Part shown: positions 22,093 through 33,300 of the stretch, one piece after another | Layout of the letters: each line of letters starts with the position of its first letter | Position numbering within the stretch: position 1 is the stretch's first letter | Assembly: GCA_030512295.1 (NCBI GenBank) | Contig: JAULSR010000001.1 | Location: 3,867,001 to 3,931,000, forward strand | DNA from: Bombardia bombarda | Taxonomy: Eukaryota > Ascomycota > Sordariomycetes > Sordariales > Lasiosphaeriaceae | Direction of reading: 5' to 3' | DNA length: 64,000 nucleotides | Translations under genes and position numbers: made by a program | The notes under the pieces: generated by a model | What the model saw: the letters and a program-made list of their open reading frames with translations, nothing else | The model's database searches: none | What the model was told of the DNA's origin: nothing

Positions 22093-24167
22093 GACTCTTG
22101 CATGTCGTCAAGACAGTGAGCAGTGGGTGTATTTGTTCTCGAGTAACCTGAAGGTAAGGGAGATAAGATATATGGAATGTGGTATGTGCGAAGGCGTCAC
22201 TATAGGGCACGGCACTAAAGGGGAAAGAGAGCACGGAGTGGAGATTGTCTTGATCAGTCAACAACTGAGGAGAGAAAGAATTAATCAATCAATGAATCGC
22301 ATATATGGATGGTCCATCATGAAGGAGGAAGAGAATTGGTTCTTAAGAGGAAACAAAACAAAATCAAGAACCAAGATGGGACGAAGACGGATCAGCCAGT
22401 TATACCTAAGGGTATCTCATCCATTACCCAGTACCATTGCCCAAGCTCTTTCCACCTCTCGCCCTAACGGGTCTCTGCTCGACTGCATCTTCCATGCAAT
22501 CTGCAGTCGAGCGTTTTTGCGCGATTTGGCGATGGGGACAATTGGCGTCGCCTGCGTCGTCTGTGTCGCCCAAAACCGTTGGCGGGCGAGGATGAATGGG
22601 CGAGGGTGAGTCATTGTTCGAGTGCCGACTGCAGCGTCCCGCAGGCTCGACATGCAGGTGCTAACCAGCATCCACGGGCCATGGACGCCCATCGAAGACG
22701 TTCCCCGCGACCGCGACCTGCGTTTGGCGACCGCGGCGGGCCTCCTGAATGGCCGGCGGCGCGGGTGTGCTGTAGGTCTCCTGTCGGTCTCCTGCATGGG
22801 CCCCATGCGACCCTCTGCAGCCGTCTCAAGGCCATCTCTTCTCACCCACTGGGAGGCCGCGAAACAGAGCCAGGTGGTGCAGAGAATGGAGGGGGCTGAA
22901 GGGCTGGTGGGGAAGTACCGGGGCTAAGCGCGCAAAAACGGCTATCGATAGCGACTGGCAGCGGGAGGCCGGGGCCTCTGGACCAGGGTCGTCGCGGGGT
23001 CGCGTCCATCTGTCCAATCAGCTATCAGAGTTAGGTCCAGGCGGCCCCATGAGTGGCCAGATCTGCTGCCATCGCGTGGCACGAACGACGCGCGATTAGC
23101 ACGCGGAACTGGCGCGCTACCGACACTACCGACCCAGCACTGGGGATCTGACACTCTAAGGCCCCCCCCGCGGCCGATCATATAAAGCCTTAAGCGCTCC
23201 CCAGACTGGGGAGCAAAAAGGACAGGCCGACGATGTCTTTTTGCGTTTTTGCTCGAGGCCTCAGTGATGCCTGACTTGGACGTTTTGGAGTTGAAGTGTC
23301 TCGAGCCTGACCATGCCTTCAAACCAATCACGTCTCTCACAAGATTTGGTTGACCAGAGACAGACAGCAAAATGGCAAGGTCGCTCAGAAGGACGGGAGA
23401 AGGGTGGGGAAGACAAGTGCTAAGGCGTGACGCACTCGACTCCATCCTGCTGTGCAAACCAACACCGAACCAAGCCGAAAACCCCACAGAGAACAGAACA
23501 GAACAGAACCGTCAAGACACGATGCGGACGCGTTGGCGACGGCGAGCAACGCGATGGACGCGACGGGCACGAGGGACGAAATTTAGTAAACCCCGCTCGC
23601 ACCGCCCACTTGCATCACCCCCCCTGTCCTTGACCGACATGTTTCGAAACAACGCTACCAAACCATTGGACAAAAGTTTCTGCCGAGAAGGCGAGCAAAC
23701 TCTTCCATATCTGTGGGGTCATCACCCCAGCAAATCAACTTGACAACTCACCGCTCAGCCTACCGATTCTGAAAGACTCATGTAAAAAGAATGTGGAATA
23801 TTTAAATATTTGTACGTGGTAAAGAGTGACTGGCATTGCATAACGTCGGGAGAAAACGTCCTCTTGTCAATCTCATTCGTTCTAATCGTTCCACATCCCA
23901 TCTATCCATCTGACTTGAGCCCCCTTTACCGGTCTGCTGCTTCAGGACAACGCGTCGGTCCCCTGTCTCTTCATTCAGGAGTATAGCTTGGAAGCACTCA
24001 GTCCATCATCCTTGACTATCGGTGCAAGCGAGTAACAGTATATGTACATTCTGGTAGACAACGCGTGTGCTTCCCTGATCTATTCGGACTCAATCAGTCC
24101 CCTAAGTCACATCTCATGACAACTGTCATTCCTGGGTAGTTCACAGGCAACCAATAAATGCCTTATC
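22093..24167. other. intergenic, no supported gene
   Basis: Two kilobases between the start of the F-box gene and the 3' end of the zinc-knuckle gene. Several frames of 100-180 codons exist on both strands at 22400-23490 but cover the same bases in opposite directions, start in G/C-rich tracts, and show no domain or codon pattern. Nothing is supported. Confidence 0.45.
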
Positions 24168-26546
24168 TCATCTGTGACCACCACCACGTCTGCCGCTGCG
24201 TTGCACCCTTCTGCTCTCCTGCTGGTATTCCTGCGGAAACGAAGGTGGAGGGCCAGAAGGCAGTGGGGGATTCGCCGCTCGTCTATTGCCGTTGTGCTGA
24301 TTGTTCGGTCTCCCACCACGGCCACCACCACCACCACCACCACCACCACCACCTCCTCCTCCTCCTCCTCCTCCTCCATTCGCATTATTGCTGCCGTTGG
24401 AAAAGGTGATATGTCCCGGCCGAGCTCTCTTTCGCACAGGAGGACGTATGAAGGCCTCGTTGTCGTCATCGTCGTCAGCCTCAAAGTAGATATGTCTCTG
24501 GGGAACGATACTCTTCCCGCCAAAATCAGGTCTCCCGTTAGCCACGTCGGCACCAACAACGGAGCCAACTGGAGCACTAAGTGCAATGGCCTGCTCAGAC
24601 GACTGAGGGTCAATGTACTGATGTGCGTTCAAGGTGCTCCAGGTGTTCCAGGAGGCGTGCTTTGACTGCCTTGGGTTCAGCCCACATTCTGCACCGTAGT
24701 GTCCCTCATTACCGCAGCAGTAACAGAATACTGGCAGAGCCTGAACCCGGCGGATGTTGCTGGGATTGGGCGGGAAGCTGCGCCATAGTTCTGCGCATGC
24801 AGTTTCGGTATGATCGTAGGACTGGCAGAACGCGCAGTCCATCTCCTCCCGGGGTATAGCCAGCTTCTCGCTACAGTCTCTTCTGGCGTGGCCGAGCTGT
24901 CGGCATTTTGTGCAGCGATGTCTTGTCGGGCAGCCGTAGGACGGGTGGTCTTGAGAATGGCAGAAAACACACGTCAACGCGGGACATTCATACGACAAGT
25001 GCCCATGCTCAGCGCACATGACGCAGAATTTCCCGTCGAAGCCGATACCAGGGAAGTAAGTCTGTCGAATCTCTGCATCTTCTTCGGAATCAAAATCGAC
25101 TTCCTCAATAAGACGCGGACTCGCTTCTTTGTGATGATTTCCATTGGTTGCGATGACTTCTGGGGCAATGGCGGTAGTATCAGAGGGTGAGGCCGTCAAC
25201 AACTTGGTCTCATCAACATTCGCTGCGGACAGTCCTTCTTCAGACAGCAAGAAGGCCCAACCCGCTGAGTCGAGTCCGTCCAACGGAGCCGATAACTGAC
25301 CGTCTTCGCTGCGTAAGGATTTACTAGGTCCACGTTTAAGAGCCGAAGAGGTTGGTATTCCGGAAAATAATACCGAGGGTTTTCCATTTTTGCCCTGCAA
25401 ATAGTCAAGGCCCCAACGCCTAGCAGCCGAGGCCTTGTTCTTGGATAATCCGTCGTGGCCCTCAATCCATGTCATGAACGCTCGGCCTATTTTGTCGCTG
25501 ATATTGGCAGTATCAATGGACATTTTGCCTTGGTTGATGAGGATGAGGGCTCTGCACCATTGTGCAATTCTCGATTGCCAGCCAGGGCCGTCCTTAGGTT
25601 TGAGCTCAAAGTTGGAGAGCGGAAGAGAGGGCGGAAGTGTCCAGCTGCTGACTAGGCTGTGCCGAAGCTCCATCCACGTCAACTCGGGTTTCCTGCTCTG
25701 AGTCGAGTCACTGGTTTGAACGGAACCACTCGTCTGGGCAGAATCACTGGTTTGAGCCGCGTCACCATTCGACGACTCGGCGGCTGCCTTTGACACCACC
25801 TGTCGAGGTTTCTCGAGTTGCAAGGCGGCAGCTCCAGACTTGTTCTTTGCTTCCTTTCGTACTTTGGGGGAAATATGTCCCTGATTGTCCAGCCATCGAT
25901 GCCAAGCCTGCTCCACAAGTACGGGATTTCCAATTCCTTGTTGATGCGCATTCTCCTTCAGGAGAGCTGTACACCAAGTTTGAAATCTGTCCTGCCAGGT
26001 CTCGCCGCCTTTGGGCCGCGACCCAAATTTGCCAAATTTCCTTTTTGACTTGGGCATAACCCAAGCCCTGTTGGCACTCTCCTCAGTGCTTTTGGTGACC
26101 TCGGTATTCTCGTTGTTGCCGTCTGAGTCGGCGGGGACAGCTTCCGGCGACTGAGCCCGGGGCTGACTTTGGGGGATCATGGACAGATTGCTTTTGCCCT
26201 TTGCAGCGAAGGATGTCCGCAAGCCGTTGTTGACGCCACGGTTCCATCCGGCATTTGGATTTGGAGCCTCCTTCACTTCTGTCTCTTCAACGTCGCCCTC
26301 CTCGGCGGTAGTTTCCTTCACTTCAGGTGACCCAGATGGAGGGCTGGAGTCTCTAATCTCGCCCTCATCGAGTTCGTCGGAGCCGCTGCCTGCGGCCTGG
26401 CTCTCTACTCTCGCCCTCTTGTGGCGCACAGATGAGTCCTCTCCCGCCTCTGTTTGTACAGTAGAATCAACACTGCCAATGTGAATTCCAGCCTCATCGG
26501 CAGAGCGTTTCTGCCCTCCCGCAGACTCTGCTAGAGAAGAAGCCAT
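24168..26546 (-). CDS. Air1/Air2-like CCHC zinc-knuckle protein
   Basis: Likely RNA-binding subunit of a TRAMP-type nuclear RNA surveillance complex. Intronless, 792 residues. Five CCHC zinc knuckles (C-x2-C-x4-H-x4-C) lie in a row at about residues 505-625, beginning CVMC, CVFC, CTKC, CAFC and CYCC; yeast Air1 and Air2 also have five. The roughly 500-residue N-terminal extension is mostly disordered and acidic. It includes a DELDEGEIRDSSP motif (EGEI-type) and two similar tryptophan-containing helical blocks (TWQDRFQTWCTALL and GWQSRIAQWCRALI), an internal duplication. The C terminus is an RGG/polyglycine tail with about 18 glycines coded by GGT/GGA triplet runs. The extension is far longer than in yeast Air proteins, so the assignment is to the family, not to a proven TRAMP role. 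Confidence 0.85.
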   Translation of the reverse strand: MASSLAESAGGQKRSADEAGIHIGSVDSTVQTEAGEDSSVRHKRARVESQAAGSGSDELDEGEIRDSSPPSGSPEVKETTAEEGDVEETEVKEAPNPNAGWNRGVNNGLRTSFAAKGKSNLSMIPQSQPRAQSPEAVPADSDGNNENTEVTKSTEESANRAWVMPKSKRKFGKFGSRPKGGETWQDRFQTWCTALLKENAHQQGIGNPVLVEQAWHRWLDNQGHISPKVRKEAKNKSGAAALQLEKPRQVVSKAAAESSNGDAAQTSDSAQTSGSVQTSDSTQSRKPELTWMELRHSLVSSWTLPPSLPLSNFELKPKDGPGWQSRIAQWCRALILINQGKMSIDTANISDKIGRAFMTWIEGHDGLSKNKASAARRWGLDYLQGKNGKPSVLFSGIPTSSALKRGPSKSLRSEDGQLSAPLDGLDSAGWAFLLSEEGLSAANVDETKLLTASPSDTTAIAPEVIATNGNHHKEASPRLIEEVDFDSEEDAEIRQTYFPGIGFDGKFCVMCAEHGHLSYECPALTCVFCHSQDHPSYGCPTRHRCTKCRQLGHARRDCSEKLAIPREEMDCAFCQSYDHTETACAELWRSFPPNPSNIRRVQALPVFCYCCGNEGHYGAECGLNPRQSKHASWNTWSTLNAHQYIDPQSSEQAIALSAPVGSVVGADVANGRPDFGGKSIVPQRHIYFEADDDDDNEAFIRPPVRKRARPGHITFSNGSNNANGGGGGGGGGGGGGGGGGGGRGGRPNNQHNGNRRAANPPLPSGPPPSFPQEYQQESRRVQRSGRRGGGHR
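24318..24376. repeat. CCA/CCT trinucleotide runs in zinc-knuckle gene
   Basis: A CCA triplet run passes directly into a CCT/CTC run on the + strand. Together they encode the polyglycine part of the C-terminal tail of the Air-like protein read on the minus strand. Confidence 0.85.
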
Positions 26547-28278
26547 TCAGGTGTCTCAAGAGACGTCGCGATAAAAAAAAACAAGCTGATGATACTCAGT
26601 TCAGCTCTGTCCGATACCAACACGCACAACACGCGCCCGTAACTGGACAGTGCGCTTTGAGGACGAGTTGACGCTCAGAAAATGGGGCAGTAGACGATAA
26701 GCCAAGTGATGACGTCGAGTCTCGTCAACGATAACGGCTAAGGAGGAGGCGGAATAATAAGATTGTTCACAAGCCTCAGAATTTTGGTGAAAATGTGGCG
26801 TCGTGGACAGCCAAAGCCCGTGTGTGGCAAACAGAACACAACGGGATTGTCGTCACGCCCGAAAAGGCTGATAGAGAGGGAAAAAAAAATATACGTTTGA
26901 GAATGGCCTCTGCCGGTGCCGTTGCCGCTCCTGTCGGCTATCGCAACTTCGCAAGCCTGCCTGGCCTAAGCTGAGCTTCCTTCAGCTGACTTGATCGTGA
27001 AAGGTGGGACCTGAAAGTATCGCCAACGCAAAAGCTTTGATCCGGATTGAATATTCACGGCCTGTGAGGTGATGACGGCATGCTCAGGTACGGAGTGCTA
27101 TCCATCGACAATTAGACCCATTTTTTGGCTCGACACCTGAAATTTGGGCTGGTGCAAACTGCAGAGTGACAGGAAGGTCCCAAGCACGGGCTGTTAGATT
27201 AGGTAACGGGCCTAGCCACGAAATAGGCTCTGGGAGATTTAACTAACCTCCAGACTAGCGCCCTATCCTGACAATTGTTCCGAGATGGAACAAAACAGGG
27301 GGTTCAGCCCTGGCGACTGAATGTAAACGAATCCCAAGGCCTAGGGGTTGGGAGATGCAGTGCTTCCCCGTACCAGCACTATTATTAGCTTAAGAAGGGA
27401 GCATAACAATAATCGAATGCATATTTCATGATTTTGCTGCTGCTTGCCGAATGTTAGGACATCATCTTGGAGAGGCGCACCAATAACTCATTCTTAAAAT
27501 ATGCTGTCCACGCAAGTACTATCCGCATCTACCCCACACTTGTCCACATTTGCCCACACTGACGAATCCCTGGGCCTGGTCTTGGTTGACCTTGGGTGGG
27601 AGTGCTCGGGACTTCCCAGCGCGACCCCCCTCAGTAATTTTTCCACGGTGAATCAAATGTTAGCGACCCGGTAGTGCTGGAGCCCCAGACCCCCCGTAGG
27701 TGGGCCTCGTAGCCCCGTTTATGTGTGCTCAGCCCCCTGGGCACCTACGAATGCGTTTTGGAGTGGACAGCGAACAGAGTGGAATCGCTCATCTCCTATC
27801 CGATGTCCATTTTGGTGTTCGTGGCCACATTGCGCGTTAATGGTCGGTTTGTCCAGAAGCACTTTCGGTTTGCGCCCATTCCACATACCTTCCATAGGTA
27901 TCACAACGACAGCTTTATTTGCTTTGGTCAAGTGTAGTGTCTTGTTGCCTTTCTTCTTCTCAGTCGCTCGTTTTGACGTTTGGTCGCAATCAACCCAAGA
28001 TTTGAAAGACAGGACGATTAGGTAGCAGTGGTTCTTCAGTGGAAAGGTTCCATCCAGATCAGCAGGGCAGCAGGCAGACACCGCCCGCCCGCCCGCCCCG
28101 ACACCCGCAGCGACGGGACACCTTGCCCGACCGCGACCACCTAAACCGACCAACCATAGCCATTTCCCTAGCTATTTGACATCCAATCGACTCGGCAGAA
28201 CCGCACCAAGCCGAACACGCATACGCACACGGTGGGCAGAGGTTGCCGTCATTATACCTTCATACCTACCTTGCCTGC

Positions 28279-28315
28279 GTGCACGCATTGCACGCATTGC
28301 ACGCATTTGCACGCA
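28279..28315. repeat. tandem GCACGCATT repeat
   Basis: Four near-perfect copies of a nonamer (GCACGCATT/GCACGCATTT) in direct tandem about 470 bp upstream of the ORM start codon. Confidence 0.8.
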
Positions 28316-28523
28316 CCATACCCATCCCAACCACGCAGCATCTCTACTTTGCCTCGGGCAACCAAGGACACGCGCAATTGAACCTCGCCGTCGACGTCTT
28401 GCGACAAACAGCCCTGACGGTCCCTTGGTCTTGACTTCGCAGATTTCCTGTGACATCATAGCGAAAGGGGAGGACTACTCACTCGCCTGCCTCAGTCGCG
28501 TCCATCGTCCATCAATCATCATC

Positions 28524-28566
28524 GGTCATCGGTCATCGGTCATCCATCATCCATCATCGCTCATCC
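28524..28566. repeat. tandem ATCGGTC / ATCCATC heptamers
   Basis: Consecutive copies of CATCGGT, then CATCCAT-type heptamers, in the CT-rich leader region upstream of the ORM gene. Confidence 0.75.
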
Positions 28567-28783
28567 GTGCCACCCTCCGACTCGTTGATCGCCCAATCAG
28601 CCCGTCCCTACTCCGACCTTCCCCTCCCAACCAACACTCCACCTCCACGTTGGGTGGCCTATTCACAGCTCTCGACGACGCCCTCTCAATACCGCCAAAC
28701 TGTCTTCTCCACTCCTTCTCCCTCGCACCGTCTCTTACGACGCGGGCACCAACCCTCCGCGTCGTGGGACTTCATATCAGACC

Positions 28784-29495
28784 ATGGCCGACAATCCTGG
28801 CCGAAGAAGGAGATCTAGTAGCATCCTCCAAGTCTACCACGAGCCCCCAGAGCCCATTGAGCAGCTCAGCGACCAGTCCGCCCTGCCCAATCTGAACGCA
28901 AACTGGGTCAACGCCAAAGGTATTCCAAATCCTGTCGGTGGTGTCATTTGTCCAGAAAAGGGAGGCCCCTAGGAGCGCCAAGCTAACATTTTCCGTGCCA
29001 GGTGCCTGGACTATCCATCTCGTTCTCATCTTGGCCCTCAAGATCATCTACGACATCATCCCAGGCGTGTCGCAGGAGACATCATGGACGCTAACCAACA
29101 TCACCTATATGTTTGGATCCTACATAATGTTCCACTACGTCCGCGGCGTGCCCTTCGAGTTCAACGGAGGAGCCTATGACAACCTCAACATGTGGGAGCA
29201 GATCGACGACGGAGCCCAATACACTCCGGCAAAGAAATTCCTACTCAGTGTCCCCATAGTCCTCTTCTTGTTGAGCACACACTATACGCATTATGACCTG
29301 GCATACTTTACCATAAACTTTCTTGCTGTTTTGGGCGTCATTATCCCAAAGTTACCATACGTAAGTTGTCTTGCTCCCACAACTCGCCCAGTCCGGTCCG
29401 GTCCCGTCCCTGACCTTTTGCTTGTTTCTTTTCTGACGCTGTCACAGAGCCACCGCATGCGCGTGGGTCTTTTTTCGGGAGTTCCTGAGGAGTAG
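28784..29495 (+). CDS. ORM1: ORM family regulator of sphingolipid synthesis
   Basis: ORM1/ORM2 (ORMDL) endoplasmic-reticulum membrane protein that binds and restrains serine palmitoyltransferase, the first step of sphingolipid synthesis. Three exons: 28784-28919, 29002-29360 and 29448-29495, with introns of 82 and 87 nt (donors GTATTC and GTAAGT); 180 residues. The N terminus carries the RRRRSSS cluster, where Ypk1-type phosphorylation relieves inhibition in yeast (family knowledge). The core shows NANWVNAKGAW, then hydrophobic helices (WTIHLVLILALKIIYDIIPG, SYIMFHYVRGVPFEF), the GAYDNLNMWEQID motif, and two C-terminal membrane helices around the LSTHYTHYD segment. The spliced end SHRMRVGLFSG..EE is typical of fungal ORM proteins. 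The first acceptor follows a CTAAC branch site. Confidence 0.95.
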
Positions 29496-30332
29496 GATGC
29501 ATCTGGGCTGTTTCAAAAAGGCGTTGGGGTCTGTGGTTTTGCTAAAGACTGGGCTTGTCACAAGGCAACCAGTGAGCAGTGAGCGAGGGTGGGCTTGAGG
29601 AGGAGGAGCAGCAGAAGCAGATCAATGTCAGCAGCCATTGCCGGGAGTCACAAGAGATCGTGCATGGAGCATAGAAGGAAACAGAACCCTTTCTCGCACC
29701 TCATAGCGGGAATCCACTCGGCATCAATTGCTCACTCTCGCGCAAGGCGGCTAAAAGGCCCGATTTAGGTTCAGACACTTGCCGGACATTCGGGGGCGAC
29801 CCACCAGCCTCTTGGGGAGGTGATGAGCAGGGTCGCGCCGCTAAAGGGCGGTGTTGTTGTCAAGGAGAACATGTGAGCACTCTTTCAGTTGGCACTGGAA
29901 CCGGATATACCCACATAAACAACGCCACGAAATCATCTTCTACGGCTTTTACCATGTCTCATTCCCTTTCTCTCTCGCTTCACATGTGTATTTCCTCGGT
30001 TGACTGCATGTCGGCATCCACAACTCGGCCTACCATGTATGGAAATAGCCCTCAATGACGCTGAGATGTATGCAGATGATAGCCCACAAACTCTGATGCG
30101 AGTTGATCTGTGTGCTTACGAAAAATGTGCTCTCGGGCTTTAAAAGGAGCACCCTTTGCCCTGGAAATCATATTTCGTCCTTGCTCCTCTTCATCCAAGC
30201 GAGTCCTGAGAATCGTCACTCGTTCGACCGCACTGCCCCCGTTCCTCTGTGTTTGGGAAGGCATCAGTTGTCATTAAATCTTTACTTGTTTCACAGTCTC
30301 GCTTACTGCGGTCACTTCCCTTCCTTTGAGCC
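29496..30332. other. intergenic, promoter of the large secreted protein
   Basis: Holds the 3' end of the ORM transcript and the promoter of the repeat-rich secreted protein. No further gene is supported. Confidence 0.5.
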
Positions 30333-33300
30333 ATGAAGGCTTCGATTCTGGCCCTCGGGGCAGTCCTGGCCATGGCTCGGGCTGCCCCCTTGGACCTTTA
30401 CGATGGCGACAAGCTAGCAAGCGCCAGAATTGGTAAAGAGGTCCCCTCATTCGCCCTTCACGGCTACGAGGACGTGGAGAAGGCGTGCGCGGCCGGTGTG
30501 CCTGGAGTCTTCTGTCATACTAAGACAGTTCTAGGCCCGACTATCTTCAGCACCAGGCCTATCGTCATCCCCATTGCTCACACCGTCTCCCATACCAAGA
30601 CGATTGCTCTGCCCCAGCCAACGGCCGAGGTCACCAAGCCGCTTGTCGTCCCTATCGCCCACACCGAGACAGTTGCACGCAAAGAGACAATTGTTGTGGT
30701 GCATCCGCAACCCACGGTTGAGGTCACCAAGCCACTTGTTATCCCCCTTGGCACCACCGAAACCGCCGCTCTTGCGCAAGCACAAGCCTCGGCTGACGCG
30801 TTGGCCTCGGCTGGATGCAAACTCATCGATGGCAAAATGACCTGTGCCGGTAGTGCGCTTGTTCCCGTTGCTGCCGAGACCAGCAACACAAAGGCCGAAG
30901 CGGATGCCGATGATGAGCCTGAGCCCGAGTTAGAGCTGGAGAAGGTTGCTACCGACGAAAGTTCGAACGCCGTGACGGAGAAAGACGGTGGAGATTCCGG
31001 CAAGCCAGCAACAGATGAGGCAGAGACCAAGCTGAAAACCAAGCTGGAGGCCAAGCCAGAGTCTAAGATCAAGCCCGAGACGAAGCCGGAGACGAAGCCC
31101 GAGTCGGAGACCAAGCTAGAGACCAAGCTGAAGACTAAGACTAAGCCGGAGACGAAGCCGGAGACGAAGCTCGAGTCGGAGACTAAGCTGGAGACGAAGC
31201 CCGAGTCGGAGACTAAGCTGGAGACAAAGCTCGAGACTAAGACTAAGCCGGAGACGAAGCCGGAAACCAAGCTTGAGATTAAACCAGAAACCAAGCCCGA
31301 GACCAAGCCGGAAACCAAGCCCGAGATCAAGCCGGAGACCAAGCCGGAGACGAAGCTCGAGATTAAACCAGAAACCAAGCCCGAGATCAAGCCGGAGACG
31401 AAGCTCGAGATCAAGCCGGAGACGAAGCTCGAGATTAAACCAGAAACCAAGCCCGAGATCAAGCCGGAGACGAAGCTTGAGATTAAACCAGAAACCAAGC
31501 CCGAGATCAAGCCGGAGACGAAGCTCGAGATTAAACCAGAAACCAAGCCCGAGATCAAGCCGGAGACCAAGCTCGAGACCAAACCCGAGTCTGAGACCAA
31601 GCCAGAGACGAAGCCGGAAACCAAGCTTGAGATTAAACCAGAAACCAAGCCCGAGACCAAGCCAGAGACGAAGCCGGAAACCAAGCCTGAGACTAAGCCC
31701 GAGACTAAGCCCGAGACCAAACCGGAAACCAAGCCGGAAACCAAGCCGGAGACCAAGCCGGAGACCAAGCCGGAGACCAAATTCGATTTCGGGAGTGAGA
31801 CCGAGAGCGAGACTGAGTTGCCTTCCGGTCCTATTGTCAAGGAGCCAGTTCCCATTGGGGATGGGTTCGAAGATCTCGACAGCCAAGCAGGCAAGCCTAA
31901 GAAGACCAAGAAGATCAAGATCAAGCCTGAGTCTGATGGCGAATTCGAAGATCTATTTGGTGAGGAACCCCTCGTCTGGAACCCCTTTGAAGAAGTTTGG
32001 GAGCCCTTTGGGTCAAATGAATATGGTCATCCTTATGGTGGAGATGGCTATGGCGGCGGCTATGGTAATGGCATTGATGGTGGCTACGGCGGATCAGGTG
32101 GATACGGCGGACCAGGTGGCGGCTACGGTAACGGCTACGGCGGTTATGGCGGCAATGGTCCCTACGGTGGACGAGGTGGTTATGGTAATGGCGGCTATGG
32201 TGGTAATGGGGGCTATGGTGGTTATGGTGGCAATGGTCCCTACGGCGGACGGGGTGGTTATGGCAATGGCGGCTACGGTGGTGGCTATGGTGGATACGAT
32301 GGGCCGTATGGACCGGATCACTATGGCAGGAACTCGTCTGTGTACGGACAACCTTACGGCGGACCATACGGGCTCGACAACTACGACAACTACGAGAGGA
32401 ACGGGTATCCTTATGGTCATAACCATCACCACCGGTGCCCCTATGGCTACTCTTGCAAGCCACTCTCGTGGTGCACATTCCCCTACTGCGAGCCTGACTA
32501 CCTCAGGTGTTCCGAGTATCACTCGTGCCAGCCCGACTATGGGTATGACTACCGGCGGTCGTATGATGGAGTCCACGGAGGAAAATATGACTCAGACGAC
32601 GAGCCGTATACTGTTGAGGCTCGCGACATCCATCCTCACCATCATCACCAAGACGGCTATGGATACAACGAAACCTATGGGGACATCAACAACCGTGATA
32701 ACTATGGTAGCAGTGGTGGCGGCGGCGGTGACTACGAGAGGAACGGCTATCCTGTGGGCTATCAACACTTCTACAAGTGCCCTGTTGGTTTCCATTGCCG
32801 TCCTCTTACGGAATGCGAGTTCCCGTACTGCGAGCCAGACGACTTCAGGTGCCCCTCGTATCACTCGTGCCAGCCGAAGAGAGTTGATGGATTCCACGAC
32901 CACGTGCCACCTCCCCCTTCCCCCTGTGGCGATGGCGATATTGAGTGTGAGCTAAAGCATCACGGCCATCACGGCCATCATGGCGACCACCATGACCACC
33001 CACACCCGTATGGAGAAGTCCACCACTATGGGGACGACGACTACGAGACGGGACATTATCGCCACTCCAAGCATAGAAAGCACCGCAAGCATCGGCACGG
33101 GAAGCATCGCCATGGTGACTCGGACAGCAGCGACGACTCGGATAGTGGCTCTGATTCTGACTGGTCGGATTCTGACTATGACTCTGACGATGATTCCGAC
33201 TCTGACGATGATAGCCACCACCATGGTGGAGACAAGGAGTCTGCACACGGAGGACAGCACGAGAAGCCCAAGGGCGGACACCAAGGCGAACACCCACAGG

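Larger units (their letters stand above)
26547..28783. other. divergent intergenic region upstream of Air-like and ORM genes
   Basis: About 2.2 kb without a supported gene. The right third is CT-rich with short tandem repeats, consistent with a long 5' leader of the ORM gene. The long frame at 28176-28895 (+) reads through this CT-rich leader into another frame of the ORM coding sequence and is rejected. Confidence 0.5.

Noticed and set aside
28176..28895. 239-codon plus-strand frame upstream of and overlapping the ORM gene
   Set aside because: Reads through CT-rich tandem repeats of the likely 5' leader; Ser/Pro/Arg/His-rich, and it runs out of frame with the well-supported ORM exon 1.
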